A stretch of DNA of 64,000 nt, taken from NCBI GenBank assembly GCA_031549495.1, contig JAVBPS010000041.1, forward strand, positions 62,001-126,000, given 5' to 3'. This DNA comes from JAVBOW01 sp031549495. GTDB lineage: Bacteria > Bacteroidota > Bacteroidia > Bacteroidales > Rikenellaceae. The notes beneath the pieces are model-generated. The model was not told where the DNA came from, did no database searches, and saw only the letters and a list, made by a program, of their open reading frames with translations. The position numbers were made by a program, and so were the translations under genes. Positions 35,030-44,377 of the stretch are shown here, in pieces (position 1 is the first letter of the stretch; each line of letters begins with the position of its first letter).

Positions 35030-36895
35030 ATGAAGAACCTGCTGCCACTCACCCTATTATTATTTGCGTTTCACAACCCCGCCGCCGCCCAGACCGGAAC
35101 CTCTTCCGAGCCCGTGCGTTACATCGGCGGCCGCATCGCCGATCCCACGAAGCATGACGGGGGACTGCCCCTGGCCGTGGGCGTGGAGAATATCCAGGTC
35201 ATGCGCGCCAACCGCTCGCATCCTGAGCTGGCCGACGATTTCGGCTATACGTATAACCATGCGCCCAACCTCACGTGGTGGGGCGGGCGGTTCTGGTTGC
35301 AATACCTGAGCAATCCCGTCCATGAACATGAGCATCCGGGGCACACGCTGCTCTGCTCGTCGGCGGACGGACGCACCTGGGGCAAGCCCGTGGTGGCTTT
35401 CCCGGCCTATCCGGCTCCGGCAGGCGTCGCCCTGCCCGAAGGCAACAAGGGGTACATGATGCACCAGCGCATGGGATTCTATACCGCACCCGGCGGGCGG
35501 TTGCTCACCGTGGCCTTCTACGGCCATGCCGACTACCCTTTCCGCGAGGGGGGGATCGGGCGCGTGGTGCGCGAGATTTATAAGGACGGGACGATGGGCC
35601 CGGTCTATTTCATCCGTTATACGACCCATGCGGCGTGGAACGCTTCGAACACCGCGTTCCCTTTCTATAAGGATTCGCCCGACGCGGGTTTCGTGGCCGC
35701 TTGCGACGCGCTGCTGGCCGACCGCCTGCAAACGATGCAGTGGTGGGACGAGGAGAAGGGGTTGGACGGGTTTTACACGCTCACGGACAGCCTGTACCGC
35801 GTGGAGGCGTTCTCGTATTACCGCCGCGGGGACGGCAAATGGGTCGGCCTGTGGAAGAAATCGAACGCCGCGCTTTCCGTCGACGGGGTCAACTGGTCCC
35901 TGCCGGTGGTTACGCCGACCTTCATCATGGCCGGGGGCAAGCAGTGGGGCCAGCGCACCGCGGACGGCCGCTACGCCATCTGCTACAACCCCATCGCCAC
36001 GCAGCAGTACCGCTACCCGCTGGTGGCGGTGACCAGCGCGGACGGCATTCTTTTCGACGATATGTGCACCATCCACGGCGAGGTACCGCCCCGCCGTTTC
36101 TTCGGGTGGTGCAAGGATTTCGGGCCCTGCTATATGCGCGGCATCGAGGATCGGCAGGCGAAGACGGACGGAGCCATGTGGCTCACGTACAGCGTCAACA
36201 AGGAAGATATCTGGATCAGCCGCATCCCGGTGCCGATCGCCGCTGCGGCGAAAGGCGGGGTGAAGGAGGATTTCAACGCCTGCAAACCCGGGCAGGGCGT
36301 GCCGGGATGGAACACGTACAGCCCGCTGTGGGCCCCTGTAGGGGTCGAGGATTTTCCCTCGGCCGCCAACCGCAGCCTGGCCCTGCGCGACGCCGACCCG
36401 TATGACCACGCGCAGGCGATCCGCGTTTTCGAACCGGCCCGGCAGGGCACCGTATCGCTCAGGGTGTGTGCGGAGCAGGTTTCGCACGGACAACTGCACA
36501 TCGACCTGGCCGACGAACATGGCAACCGTCCCGTGCGCCTTTTCCTGGACAGCGACCGGCAACTCCATTACGACAACGGGGCACGGTCGCTTCCGGTGGC
36601 GTTCTACGCCCCCGGCGCGTGGCATGAGCTGCGCATCACGTTCGATGCCGCCGGACTGGGGCGTTTCGACCTGGCCGTCGACGGGAAGAGCGTGCTGAAG
36701 GGCGTGCCGTTCGCCGTAGGTGTGAAAAGCGTCGGGCGCCTCATCCTGCGCACCGGCCCCCACCGCGACAAACCCGACCGCACCACGGAGAACCAGGATC
36801 AAAACGACACACGCCCGGACGCGGATGAGCGCGTGGCAGAGGCCGTCTACCATGTCGACGACGTGACCGTTACGATACGACAAAGCGCATTATGA
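35030..36895 (+). CDS. Exported BNR/sialidase-like beta-propeller protein with C-terminal lectin-like domain
   Basis: 621 residues from ATG 35030; signal peptide to about AAAQ (residue 21). The propeller part (about 25-410) has an Asp-box SADGRTW and a second SADGILF; NHAPNLTWWGGRFWLQYL and HEHEHPGH near the N-terminus recall propeller glycosidases or lyases in which a histidine or arginine cluster lines the pocket. The C-terminal 180 residues (about 425-615) look like a concanavalin-type domain (GAWHELRITFDAAGLGRFDLAVDG). I do not recognise the exact family; sialidase catalytic residues (FRIP, Tyr/Glu pair) are not evident. Position between DUF1573 and GH3, overlapping GH3 by 4 nt, makes an unknown exo-glycosidase of the N-glycan set the best guess. 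Confidence 0.65.
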   Translation: MKNLLPLTLLLFAFHNPAAAQTGTSSEPVRYIGGRIADPTKHDGGLPLAVGVENIQVMRANRSHPELADDFGYTYNHAPNLTWWGGRFWLQYLSNPVHEHEHPGHTLLCSSADGRTWGKPVVAFPAYPAPAGVALPEGNKGYMMHQRMGFYTAPGGRLLTVAFYGHADYPFREGGIGRVVREIYKDGTMGPVYFIRYTTHAAWNASNTAFPFYKDSPDAGFVAACDALLADRLQTMQWWDEEKGLDGFYTLTDSLYRVEAFSYYRRGDGKWVGLWKKSNAALSVDGVNWSLPVVTPTFIMAGGKQWGQRTADGRYAICYNPIATQQYRYPLVAVTSADGILFDDMCTIHGEVPPRRFFGWCKDFGPCYMRGIEDRQAKTDGAMWLTYSVNKEDIWISRIPVPIAAAAKGGVKEDFNACKPGQGVPGWNTYSPLWAPVGVEDFPSAANRSLALRDADPYDHAQAIRVFEPARQGTVSLRVCAEQVSHGQLHIDLADEHGNRPVRLFLDSDRQLHYDNGARSLPVAFYAPGAWHELRITFDAAGLGRFDLAVDGKSVLKGVPFAVGVKSVGRLILRTGPHRDKPDRTTENQDQNDTRPDADERVAEAVYHVDDVTVTIRQSAL

Positions 36896-39228
36896 AAAAA
36901 ATAATCCTTCTTGCCGCCCTTTGCGTTAGCGCGGCGCAGGCCAGGCCTGCAAAACCTGCGGCGGCGCAGCCCGTTTATAAAAACGCTTCGCTGGCACCCG
37001 CCGAACGGACGGCCGACCTGCTGGGCCGGATGACCGTCGAGGAAAAGGTGGGGCAACTGCTCTGCCCGATGGGGTGGGAAATGGTCGAAGGGCGCGGCGA
37101 TAAAGTGGGCGTGAGCGCGAAATTCCGCGAACTGGAAACGCGCATCCCCGTAGGATCGCTATGGGCGGTTTTCCGCGCCGATCCCTGGACGCAAAAGACG
37201 CTTACGAACGGCCTCGACCCCGCATCCGCAGCCCGCGCGGGCAATGCCCTGCAACGCTATGCGATCGAAAACACGCGCCTCGGGATTCCGCTCTTCCTGG
37301 CCGAAGAGTCGCCGCACGGGCACATGGCCATCGGCACGACGGTCTTCCCGACAGCCATCGGGATGGCTTCGACCTGGTCGGTGCCGATGATGGAGCGCGT
37401 GGGCAAGGCCATGGCGCTCGAAGTGCGGCTGCAGGGGGCGCATATCGCCTACGGACCGGTGATGGACATCTCTCGCGATGCGCGCTGGTCGCGCGTCGAG
37501 GAGTCTTTCGGCGAAGATCCGGTGCTCACGGCACGCCTCGCTTCGGGGATCGTCCGGGGGCAGGGCGGGGGCAATCTGTCCAAGCCTTATTCCGTCATAT
37601 CGACTTTAAAACATTTCGCCGCTTACGGCGTACCCGAGGGGGGGCATAACGGCAGTCCCTCGCTGGCTTCGGTGCGCGACCTGCATGAGTGTTTTTTCCT
37701 ACCTTTCAAAGCGGCCATAGAGGCCGGGGCGCTTTCGGTGATGACCTCGTATAATTCGCTGGACGGCGTTCCTTGTACAGCCAGTCCCTATCTGATGACC
37801 GAAATTTTGCGTGATGCATGGGGATTCAAAGGCTTCGTGGTGTCCGACCTGTTCAGCATCGCGGGCATCCACCGCGACCACCGCACGGCCGACGGCCCCG
37901 CGGGGGCGGCTGTGGCCGCTCTTACCGCCGGGGTGGACATGGATCTGGGGGGCGAGGATTTTCTGCCGTTGGTACAGGCCGTGAAGGACGGGACTGTCCC
38001 GATGGAAGTGCTCGACCAGGCGGTCGAACGGATTTTGAAGCTCAAATTCGAAATGGGGCTTTTCGAAAACCCGTATGTCAATCCGGGCCTTGCAAAATGG
38101 CAGGTACGTATCTCGCAGCACTCTGGTTTGGCGCTCAATACCGCTCGGGAAAGCATTGTACTGCTTAAAAACGACAGCGTGCTGCCCCTGAAAAAGAAGA
38201 TGAAACTGGCCGTCGTGGGCCCCAATGCCGACAACGTCTACAACCAGTTGGGCGACTATACCGCCCCGCAGCCCCGCGCGAACGTAAAAACCGTGCTCGA
38301 CGGGCTGAAAACGAAAAACGTACAGGTGGAATACGTGCGCGGCTGCGCCGTGCGGGACACCTCCTATAACGGCATCGCGGATGCGGTCGCTGCGGCCGGG
38401 CGCGCGGATGTCGTGGTGGCCGTGGTCGGCGGGTCGAGCGCCCGCGACACCGGGACCGAATACTTAGAGACCGGTGCGGCAGTTGCAGGCAGCCGGGCAG
38501 TGAGCGATATGGAGAGCGGCGAAGGGTTTGACCGCGCTTCGCTCGCCCTACTCGGCCGCCAGCAACGGCTTTTGGAAGCGTTGCACGCAACCGGCAAGCC
38601 CTTGGTGGTGATCTACATCCAGGGCCGCCCGCTGGAAATGAACTGGGCGGCGGAATATGCCTCAGCATTGCTGCTGGCCTGGTATCCGGGCGGCGAGGGC
38701 GGCATGGCGGTGGCCGACGTGCTGATGGGCGACTATAACCCCGCGGGGCGCCTGCCGATCTCCATTCCGCGCTCGGCCGGGCAGATCCCGGTGCATTACA
38801 ACCGCAAGGCCCCCGTGCCCCATAATTACGTCGAAATGTCCTCCGCACCGTTATATGCATTCGGTTACGGGTTGAGCTACACGACCTTCGAATATTCCGG
38901 CCTGCAGATCACGCAGCAGGGGCCGCACGATTTCCGCGTCACGGTGCAAGTGCGCAACACCGGCATGCGCACGGGCGACGAGGTGGTGCAGCTTTACCTG
39001 CGCGATGTATTAGCCTCGCGCGTGCAGCCGCTCAAACAGTTGCATGGTTTCGAACGAATTACTCTTGAACCGGGCCAGTCGCGGCAGGTTAGTTTCGCGA
39101 TCACGGAGCAGGAGCTTTCGATCGTCGACGGCCGCCTGCAACGGGTGGTCGAGCCGGGGGATTTCGAGGTTATGGCCGGCGCTTCGTCCGACGACATACG
39201 GCTTACGGGAACATTGACAGTCAAATGA
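36892..39228 (+). CDS. Glycoside hydrolase family 3 beta-glycosidase
   Basis: 778 residues; signal peptide to about AAQA (residue 17). GH3 N-terminal barrel about 45-400 with the nucleophile Asp319 in GFVVSDLFSI; GH3 C-terminal alpha/beta domain from about 420 (SIVLLKNDSVLPLKKK, VVGPNADN); fibronectin III-like domain at the end (YTTFEYSGLQ, GDEVVQLYLRD). This order is the usual beta-glucosidase/xylosidase type and lacks the His-Asp dyad loop of NagZ. The start overlaps the stop of the propeller gene by 4 nt (ATGA), which indicates coupled translation. In an N-glycan locus a GH3 of this type is unexpected. Family certain, substrate open. Confidence 0.92.
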   Translation: MKKIILLAALCVSAAQARPAKPAAAQPVYKNASLAPAERTADLLGRMTVEEKVGQLLCPMGWEMVEGRGDKVGVSAKFRELETRIPVGSLWAVFRADPWTQKTLTNGLDPASAARAGNALQRYAIENTRLGIPLFLAEESPHGHMAIGTTVFPTAIGMASTWSVPMMERVGKAMALEVRLQGAHIAYGPVMDISRDARWSRVEESFGEDPVLTARLASGIVRGQGGGNLSKPYSVISTLKHFAAYGVPEGGHNGSPSLASVRDLHECFFLPFKAAIEAGALSVMTSYNSLDGVPCTASPYLMTEILRDAWGFKGFVVSDLFSIAGIHRDHRTADGPAGAAVAALTAGVDMDLGGEDFLPLVQAVKDGTVPMEVLDQAVERILKLKFEMGLFENPYVNPGLAKWQVRISQHSGLALNTARESIVLLKNDSVLPLKKKMKLAVVGPNADNVYNQLGDYTAPQPRANVKTVLDGLKTKNVQVEYVRGCAVRDTSYNGIADAVAAAGRADVVVAVVGGSSARDTGTEYLETGAAVAGSRAVSDMESGEGFDRASLALLGRQQRLLEALHATGKPLVVIYIQGRPLEMNWAAEYASALLLAWYPGGEGGMAVADVLMGDYNPAGRLPISIPRSAGQIPVHYNRKAPVPHNYVEMSSAPLYAFGYGLSYTTFEYSGLQITQQGPHDFRVTVQVRNTGMRTGDEVVQLYLRDVLASRVQPLKQLHGFERITLEPGQSRQVSFAITEQELSIVDGRLQRVVEPGDFEVMAGASSDDIRLTGTLTVK

Positions 39229-39235
39229 TTATATT

Positions 39236-41503
39236 ATGAAGAAATTTTTATCCCTGCTGCTTGTTGCGGCGACCGGCTGCTTCTGTTCGGCACCTACGGA
39301 CAAGGCGGATTACAACATCGTACCCCTTCCCCGCGAGATCGTTACGAACGATGGCGAAGGATTTTTGCTCGATAAGGACGTGCGGATCGCTTGTGATACC
39401 ACCCTGGAATCCTGCGCGCAATTCCTGGCCGGATATATCGGCCAAAGCAGGGGGCTGGCGTTAGCCGTCGCCCCGGCCCGGGCCGGGGAGCGCGCCATTA
39501 CGCTCTCCCTCGTGGCGGGATACCCCGCAGAAGGATACGCCATCCGGGTGGACAGCGCGCAGGTGCGCGTCGAGGCTTCGGATGCGGCGGGCGTTTTCTA
39601 TGCCGTGCAGACTTTACGCAAGTCCCTGCCGGTCGGCAAAGGGGCCGTCGTGCTGCCCGCCGCGGCCATTGCCGACGTGCCGGTGCTGGCCTACCGGGGG
39701 GCGATGCTCGATGTGGCGCGCACGTTCTACGACGTGGCGGCGGTCGAGCGGTTCATCGACCTGCTGGCGCTGCACAACCTCAACCGTTTCCATTTCCACC
39801 TCACGGACGACCAGGGGTGGCGCGTGGAGATCAAACAATTCCCCGAGCTGGTCGCTGTAGGGGCCTGGCGGCAGGATAAGAACGGCAACACGGTCGGCGG
39901 GTTCTTCACGCAGGACGAGATCCGCCATATCGTCGACTATGCCACCCAGCGTTTCATCACCGTCATCCCCGAGATCGACATGCCGGGGCATATGCTTGCG
40001 GCCTTGAGCGCCTATCCCGACATGGGTTGCACGGGCGGGCCTTACCGGATCACCGGCATGCCGGGCGTGATGCCCGACATCCTCTGCATGGGGTCGGACC
40101 GGGTGCTGCCCTTCGTGGAAGGGGTGCTGGAAGAGATCACGGAGCTTTTCCCGGGCGAATACATTCACATCGGGGGCGACGAAGCGCCCCGCACGCGCTG
40201 GGAAAATTGCCCGCACTGCCAGGCCAAAATAAAGGATCTCGGGCTGAAAAGCGACGAGCGGGGATCGGCCGAGGCCAAACTGCAAAGCTGGCTGGTCGGC
40301 CACGCGGAAGCGTTCCTGGCCGCCCGCGGCCGGCGGATCCTCGGCTGGGACGAGGTGCTGGAAGGGGGCGTATCGCAGCAGGCCACCGTCATGTCATGGC
40401 GCGGCGTTTCGGGGGGCATCGAGGCCGCCCGCAAGGGCCACGACGTGATCATGGCGCCCAACTCGTCCCTCTATTTAGACTACTACCAGAGCCTCGACTT
40501 CGAGAACGAGCCCGAGGCGTTCGGGGCGCTGATCACCCTGCGGGACACCTACGCGACCGAAGTTTTCCCGAAAGAGCTCACACCCGAAGAGCAAAAGCAT
40601 ATCAAAGGCATGCAGGCCTGCGTGTGGACGAGTTGGATCCCGACACAAGAGATTCTCGACTACATGGTCCTGCCGCGGATGGCGGCGCTTTCGGAGGTGG
40701 CGTGGAGCTACCCGCAGGAGCGCGATTTCACTGCGTTCCTTGGACGTATGCCAAAATTGTACGATCTTTACGCCCGGTTAGGGTATAAGCCGTGTCCCTA
40801 TCTGTTCGATGTGGATATGCAGGCGGAGCCCGATTTCGATTCGCATACGGTACGGGTGGGCCTCTCCTCAGCCGACGGGGCGAAGATCCATTACACGTTG
40901 GACGGCCGGCAGCCGGGCGACGCCTCACCCGTCTATGACGGGCCGGTCGGCATCGGGGGCGACGCGCGCCTGCAAGCCGTGGCCGTCACACAGGCCGGGC
41001 TGCGCAGCAAACCGTTCAGCGCGCAGTTCAGCTTCAACAAGGCGACCATGAAGCCGATCACGGCGCTCAGCAGCCCCGATCCGCGGTACGACATCCGCAT
41101 GCTGGTCGACGGGTTGCAGGGTTACCGGGTGTTCACGTTCGGCCACTGGGTGGGTTACGACACGCAGGACCTCGATGTGGTGATCGACCTGCAGGAGCCG
41201 GTCAAGCTGTCGCGCCTCGAAGTGTGCACGCTGCTCGACTACGGGTCGCACATCATGGAGGCGACCCACATCACGGTCGGGGTGTCGGACGGCGGCGGGG
41301 ATTTCCAGACGGTGGCCGAGATGCATCCCGAGCCCGTGCCCTACACGCCCAGCAAGGCCATCCTCGCCCACCGCGTGGAATTCGAACCGCAGACCGCCAG
41401 CCGGGTGCGCGTCACGATGGGCCGGGCGAAAGAATTGCCCCGCGAACACGTCATGTACGGGCATAGCCCGTTCCTGTTCGTGGACGAAATACGATTATTC
41501 TAA
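39236..41503 (+). CDS. GH20 beta-N-acetylhexosaminidase
   Basis: 755 residues; the N-terminal hydrophobic segment ends near CFCSAP, with a possible lipobox (ATGC or CFC). GH20b domain about 25-145, GH20 barrel about 148-500: RGAMLDVARTFY, FHLTDDQGWRVEI, and the catalytic pair Asp315-Glu316 in HIGGDEAPR. The late ACVWTSWIPTQEILDYM and WSYP are also typical. After the barrel come a chitobiase C-like fragment (IHYTLDGRQPG) and a discoidin-like end (about 610-755). It removes terminal beta-GlcNAc or GalNAc, fitting the antenna or core trimming of N-glycans. Its last codons and stop lie inside a long palindrome. Confidence 0.94.
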   Translation: MKKFLSLLLVAATGCFCSAPTDKADYNIVPLPREIVTNDGEGFLLDKDVRIACDTTLESCAQFLAGYIGQSRGLALAVAPARAGERAITLSLVAGYPAEGYAIRVDSAQVRVEASDAAGVFYAVQTLRKSLPVGKGAVVLPAAAIADVPVLAYRGAMLDVARTFYDVAAVERFIDLLALHNLNRFHFHLTDDQGWRVEIKQFPELVAVGAWRQDKNGNTVGGFFTQDEIRHIVDYATQRFITVIPEIDMPGHMLAALSAYPDMGCTGGPYRITGMPGVMPDILCMGSDRVLPFVEGVLEEITELFPGEYIHIGGDEAPRTRWENCPHCQAKIKDLGLKSDERGSAEAKLQSWLVGHAEAFLAARGRRILGWDEVLEGGVSQQATVMSWRGVSGGIEAARKGHDVIMAPNSSLYLDYYQSLDFENEPEAFGALITLRDTYATEVFPKELTPEEQKHIKGMQACVWTSWIPTQEILDYMVLPRMAALSEVAWSYPQERDFTAFLGRMPKLYDLYARLGYKPCPYLFDVDMQAEPDFDSHTVRVGLSSADGAKIHYTLDGRQPGDASPVYDGPVGIGGDARLQAVAVTQAGLRSKPFSAQFSFNKATMKPITALSSPDPRYDIRMLVDGLQGYRVFTFGHWVGYDTQDLDVVIDLQEPVKLSRLEVCTLLDYGSHIMEATHITVGVSDGGGDFQTVAEMHPEPVPYTPSKAILAHRVEFEPQTASRVRVTMGRAKELPREHVMYGHSPFLFVDEIRLF

Positions 41504-41540
41504 AATGAGTTCTGGTCAGAACTCATATTAGAATAATTGT
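41491..41540. repeat. 50-bp imperfect palindrome spanning the stop codon
   Basis: Arms of 24 nt (41491-41514 and 41517-41540) around a 2-nt centre, with one mismatch and one G-T pair. The inner part is ATGAGTTCTG, GT, CAGAACTCAT. The TAA stop of the GH20 gene (41501-41503) is inside the left arm. Its sequence is unrelated to the palindrome at 33711. Confidence 0.9.
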
Positions 41541-41545
41541 TACTT

Positions 41546-41629
41546 GTTCCGCTGCGTTGGCACATACCCCCCTGCCCCCCTTTGGAAAAGGGGGGTGCGC
41601 CAGGCCAACGCACCCTTTGCTCGGACTTA
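41546..41629. repeat. 84-bp palindromic repeat, family B, copy 2
   Basis: Second copy of the element at 33774. Here the outer arms GCGTTGGC and GCCAACGC pair perfectly around the CCCCCCTTT / AAAGGGGGG hairpin. It begins 5 bp after the stop-codon palindrome and ends 25 bp before the GH92 start. Confidence 0.9.
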
Positions 41630-41654
41630 CGCTGAAGATAATTGATTAATATTT

Positions 41655-43928
41655 ATGAAAAGATTAGCACCCGTTTTTCTTCTGTTGTTCGCGGCATGTA
41701 ATGGCGCGCAGGAGCGTGATAACACGCAATTTGTCAATGTGTTTACCGGTACGGGGGAGCATGGGCACACCTATCCCGGCGCCACGCGTCCTTTCGCGAT
41801 GGTGCAGCTCAGTCCGGACACCCATCTCGACGGCTGGGACGCCAGCAGCGGCTACCACTGGGGCGATAGCGTAATCTACGCCTTCTCGCACACCCACCTT
41901 TCGGGGACGGGGATCGGCGACTTGGGCGATGTGGCGCTCATGCCGTATTGCGGCTGGGATACGCAGCAGCGGCAGGGGGCGGCGTTCAGCCACTCGGACG
42001 AGGTCGCCACGCCGGGATTTTACAGCGTGCGGTTCAGGGATTCCGGGATCGGCGTGGAACTCACCTCGACCGAGCGGGTCGGGATGCACCGCTATACCTT
42101 CCCGGCGGACTCGCTGCGTAGCGTGGTGCTCGACCTTTCCCACATTTTGCAGCCCTGCTGGGGGCATCGGGTCGTTTCCAATACGATCACTTATGTCGGC
42201 GAAGGTACCGTCAATGGAACCTTGCATACTCGCGGTTGGGCATGGGATCACCGCACATCCTACCATATCGTTATCAGTGAGTCGGCCAGTAACATCACAC
42301 TATTCGAAGATGGCAAGTTTAAAGCCACCCTCGACGGGACGATGCACTCCACAATCACCGGCCCCCCGGAGATGACGCTCACGACAGACAAGCCACTGAA
42401 AGTCGTTTTCGATTTTTCTGCGGGAGCAGAGCCGTTGCTCATCAAAGTCGCCCTCTCGTCCGTGGATACGGAAGGGGCGGAGAAAAATATGGCGGCCGAG
42501 CTTCCCGGCTGGGATTTCGATGCCGTGAAGCAGCAGTCGCACCGCATCTGGAAGGAAAAACTCGCCGCGGTCGAGGTCAGCACCGCCGACACCACCGTAT
42601 TGCAAAACTTCTACACCGCCCTCTACCACACGATGGTCGCGCCCATCCTCTGGCAGGACGCCGACGGGCGGTACCGGGGCATGGACAAGCAGACGCATAC
42701 CGCCGGGGCCGGTTACACGAACTACACCGCCCTGTCGCTCTGGGATACTTTCCGGGCGTGGTTCCCGCTGATGACCGTCGTCGATCCGGGGATGGCCACG
42801 GACCTGGGCGAGGTGCTCATGCAGGGGTACCGCGAGGGGGGCGTGCTGCCGAAATGGCCGCTCGCGTCGAACTATACGGGCTGCATGGTCGCCTATCCGG
42901 CCGTGAGCGTGCTGGCGGACTTACAGGCAAAAGGGTTGCTGAAAACGGGGGTCGCCGAGGCGGCCGACGCCGCGCGCCGCTCGTCCGTCTGGCGGGCCGA
43001 CCTGGCCGCGAAATTCACCGGCACGCGCGAACTGGATATCGTGACCGGGCATACGCGCCTTCGGGAACGCTTCGGATTCGTCCCGGCCGATTCCATCGCG
43101 GAATCGGTGTCGTGGGGCATCGAGATGGCCTATGACGACTGGTGCGTGGCGCAGTTGTGCCGTGCGGCGGGGGAGGCGGCGGGTTACGACGACTATATGG
43201 AACGTGCCGCGGCATGGAAACGCTATTTCGACCCGGAAACGAAGATGATGCGCGGGGTGATGGCCGACGGAACGCTGCGCACGCCTTTCAACCCCTACTA
43301 CTCGGCGCACATGAGCAGCGACTATACCGAAGGGACCGCCTTCCAGTGGAGTTTCTTCGTTCCCCATGATATGGACGGTTTTATCGCCGCCCACGGCGGG
43401 GCGGAGCCGTTCGAAAAAGCGCTGGACGGACTTTTCTCCGCCTCCTCGCAGGTCGACGGGCAGACCGCCTCGGGCGACATCACGGGCCTGGTCGGTCAGT
43501 ACGCCCACGGCAACGAGCCGAGCCACCACATCGCCTACCTCTACAACCGCACCGCATCGCCGCATAAAGGCCAGGCCGTGCTCGACACCTTGCTGCGCAC
43601 GTTCTACACCCCGACCCCCGAAGGGATTATCGGCAATGAGGACATGGGCCAGATGTCCGCCTGGTACGTACTCGGCGCGCTGGGCCTGTACCAGGTCTGC
43701 CCGGGCGATCCCATCTGGTCGATCGGCCGGCCGCTCGTGGACAGCGCCCGCATCCGCGTCCGCAATGGCTTTTTCAATATCGAAGTGCACAACAACGCGC
43801 CCCAAAACCGCTACGTGGCCGCCGTGAAACTCGACGGACAGCCGGTAGAAGGCCTGAGCATCCCCCAGTCCGCCATCCGCGCGGGGGGTAAACTCGAAAT
43901 CACCATGAGCGATAAGCCGGGGGCGTAA
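41655..43928 (+). CDS. GH92 alpha-mannosidase lipoprotein
   Basis: 757 residues; lipobox FAAC (about residue 15). The GH92 N-terminal beta domain shows VNVFTGTGEHGHTYPGA, FSHTHLSGTGIGDLGD and YTNYTALSLWDTFRAWFPLM. The helical barrel carries DYTEGTAFQWSFFVPHD with the likely acid Glu559, then GNEPSHHIAYLYN and GNEDMGQMSAWYVLGALG with the acidic base residues. These enzymes are calcium-dependent exo-alpha-mannosidases, mostly alpha-1,2, and are strongly associated with N-glycan loci in gut Bacteroidota. It is the last gene of the unit, followed by a strong terminator. Linkage specificity is not readable here. Confidence 0.95.
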   Translation: MKRLAPVFLLLFAACNGAQERDNTQFVNVFTGTGEHGHTYPGATRPFAMVQLSPDTHLDGWDASSGYHWGDSVIYAFSHTHLSGTGIGDLGDVALMPYCGWDTQQRQGAAFSHSDEVATPGFYSVRFRDSGIGVELTSTERVGMHRYTFPADSLRSVVLDLSHILQPCWGHRVVSNTITYVGEGTVNGTLHTRGWAWDHRTSYHIVISESASNITLFEDGKFKATLDGTMHSTITGPPEMTLTTDKPLKVVFDFSAGAEPLLIKVALSSVDTEGAEKNMAAELPGWDFDAVKQQSHRIWKEKLAAVEVSTADTTVLQNFYTALYHTMVAPILWQDADGRYRGMDKQTHTAGAGYTNYTALSLWDTFRAWFPLMTVVDPGMATDLGEVLMQGYREGGVLPKWPLASNYTGCMVAYPAVSVLADLQAKGLLKTGVAEAADAARRSSVWRADLAAKFTGTRELDIVTGHTRLRERFGFVPADSIAESVSWGIEMAYDDWCVAQLCRAAGEAAGYDDYMERAAAWKRYFDPETKMMRGVMADGTLRTPFNPYYSAHMSSDYTEGTAFQWSFFVPHDMDGFIAAHGGAEPFEKALDGLFSASSQVDGQTASGDITGLVGQYAHGNEPSHHIAYLYNRTASPHKGQAVLDTLLRTFYTPTPEGIIGNEDMGQMSAWYVLGALGLYQVCPGDPIWSIGRPLVDSARIRVRNGFFNIEVHNNAPQNRYVAAVKLDGQPVEGLSIPQSAIRAGGKLEITMSDKPGA

Positions 43929-43939
43929 TAGCTCCCGAT

Positions 43940-43981
43940 CGACAAAGCGGCTTACCTTCCGGGTAAGCCGCTTTGTCGTTT
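43940..43981 (+). terminator. Intrinsic terminator of the N-glycan operon
   Basis: Perfect 17-bp stem (43940-43956 with 43962-43978; arm CGACAAAGCGGCTTACC) and a 5-nt loop, followed by TTT. Located 12 nt after the GH92 stop. Confidence 0.9.
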
Positions 43982-44358
43982 CCAGGAATTCCTCGCTATT
44001 CGGGGAAGGGGACTATTCTGAATAGTCCGGCTTCCGACCGGATATCCATACGGGAATGACAACGCCGGATTCAAAAAAAACAAATTCCGATTATTGCTGG
44101 TTTTCAACACATCAGCAATCCGGTGAAATCTCCGGATCGTCCGTCCGCGAACCGCAGGGATCAGGGCGGGATTCCGAATGCATTGCATTTATAATCACCC
44201 TGTTGAAGATACAAACACTACTCTTTGCAAAGGTTCCGGATAAGATTTTCAGGCGTTTTTCCACACATTCCCAGCATTTTATTTAACCCGGCAGATCTCG
44301 GAAATTCCGTCATCAGAAAAGTCTGCAATCGACAGAAAATTTACGAAAATAGGTAGAA

Positions 44359-44377
44359 ACTTAAAGAACACTTAAAG
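44359..44377 (+). promoter_or_regulatory. Direct repeat, possible operator before the araC-type gene
   Basis: ACTTAAAG occurs at 44359-44366 and again at 44370-44377, an 11-bp period (one helical turn), ending directly at the -7 element. The arrangement fits an activator dimer site in the -33 region. Confidence 0.45.

Noticed and set aside
44056..44286. 76-codon open frame upstream of the AraC-type gene
   Set aside because: No homology-like motif and no supporting start signal; it crosses the A/T-rich regulatory region.
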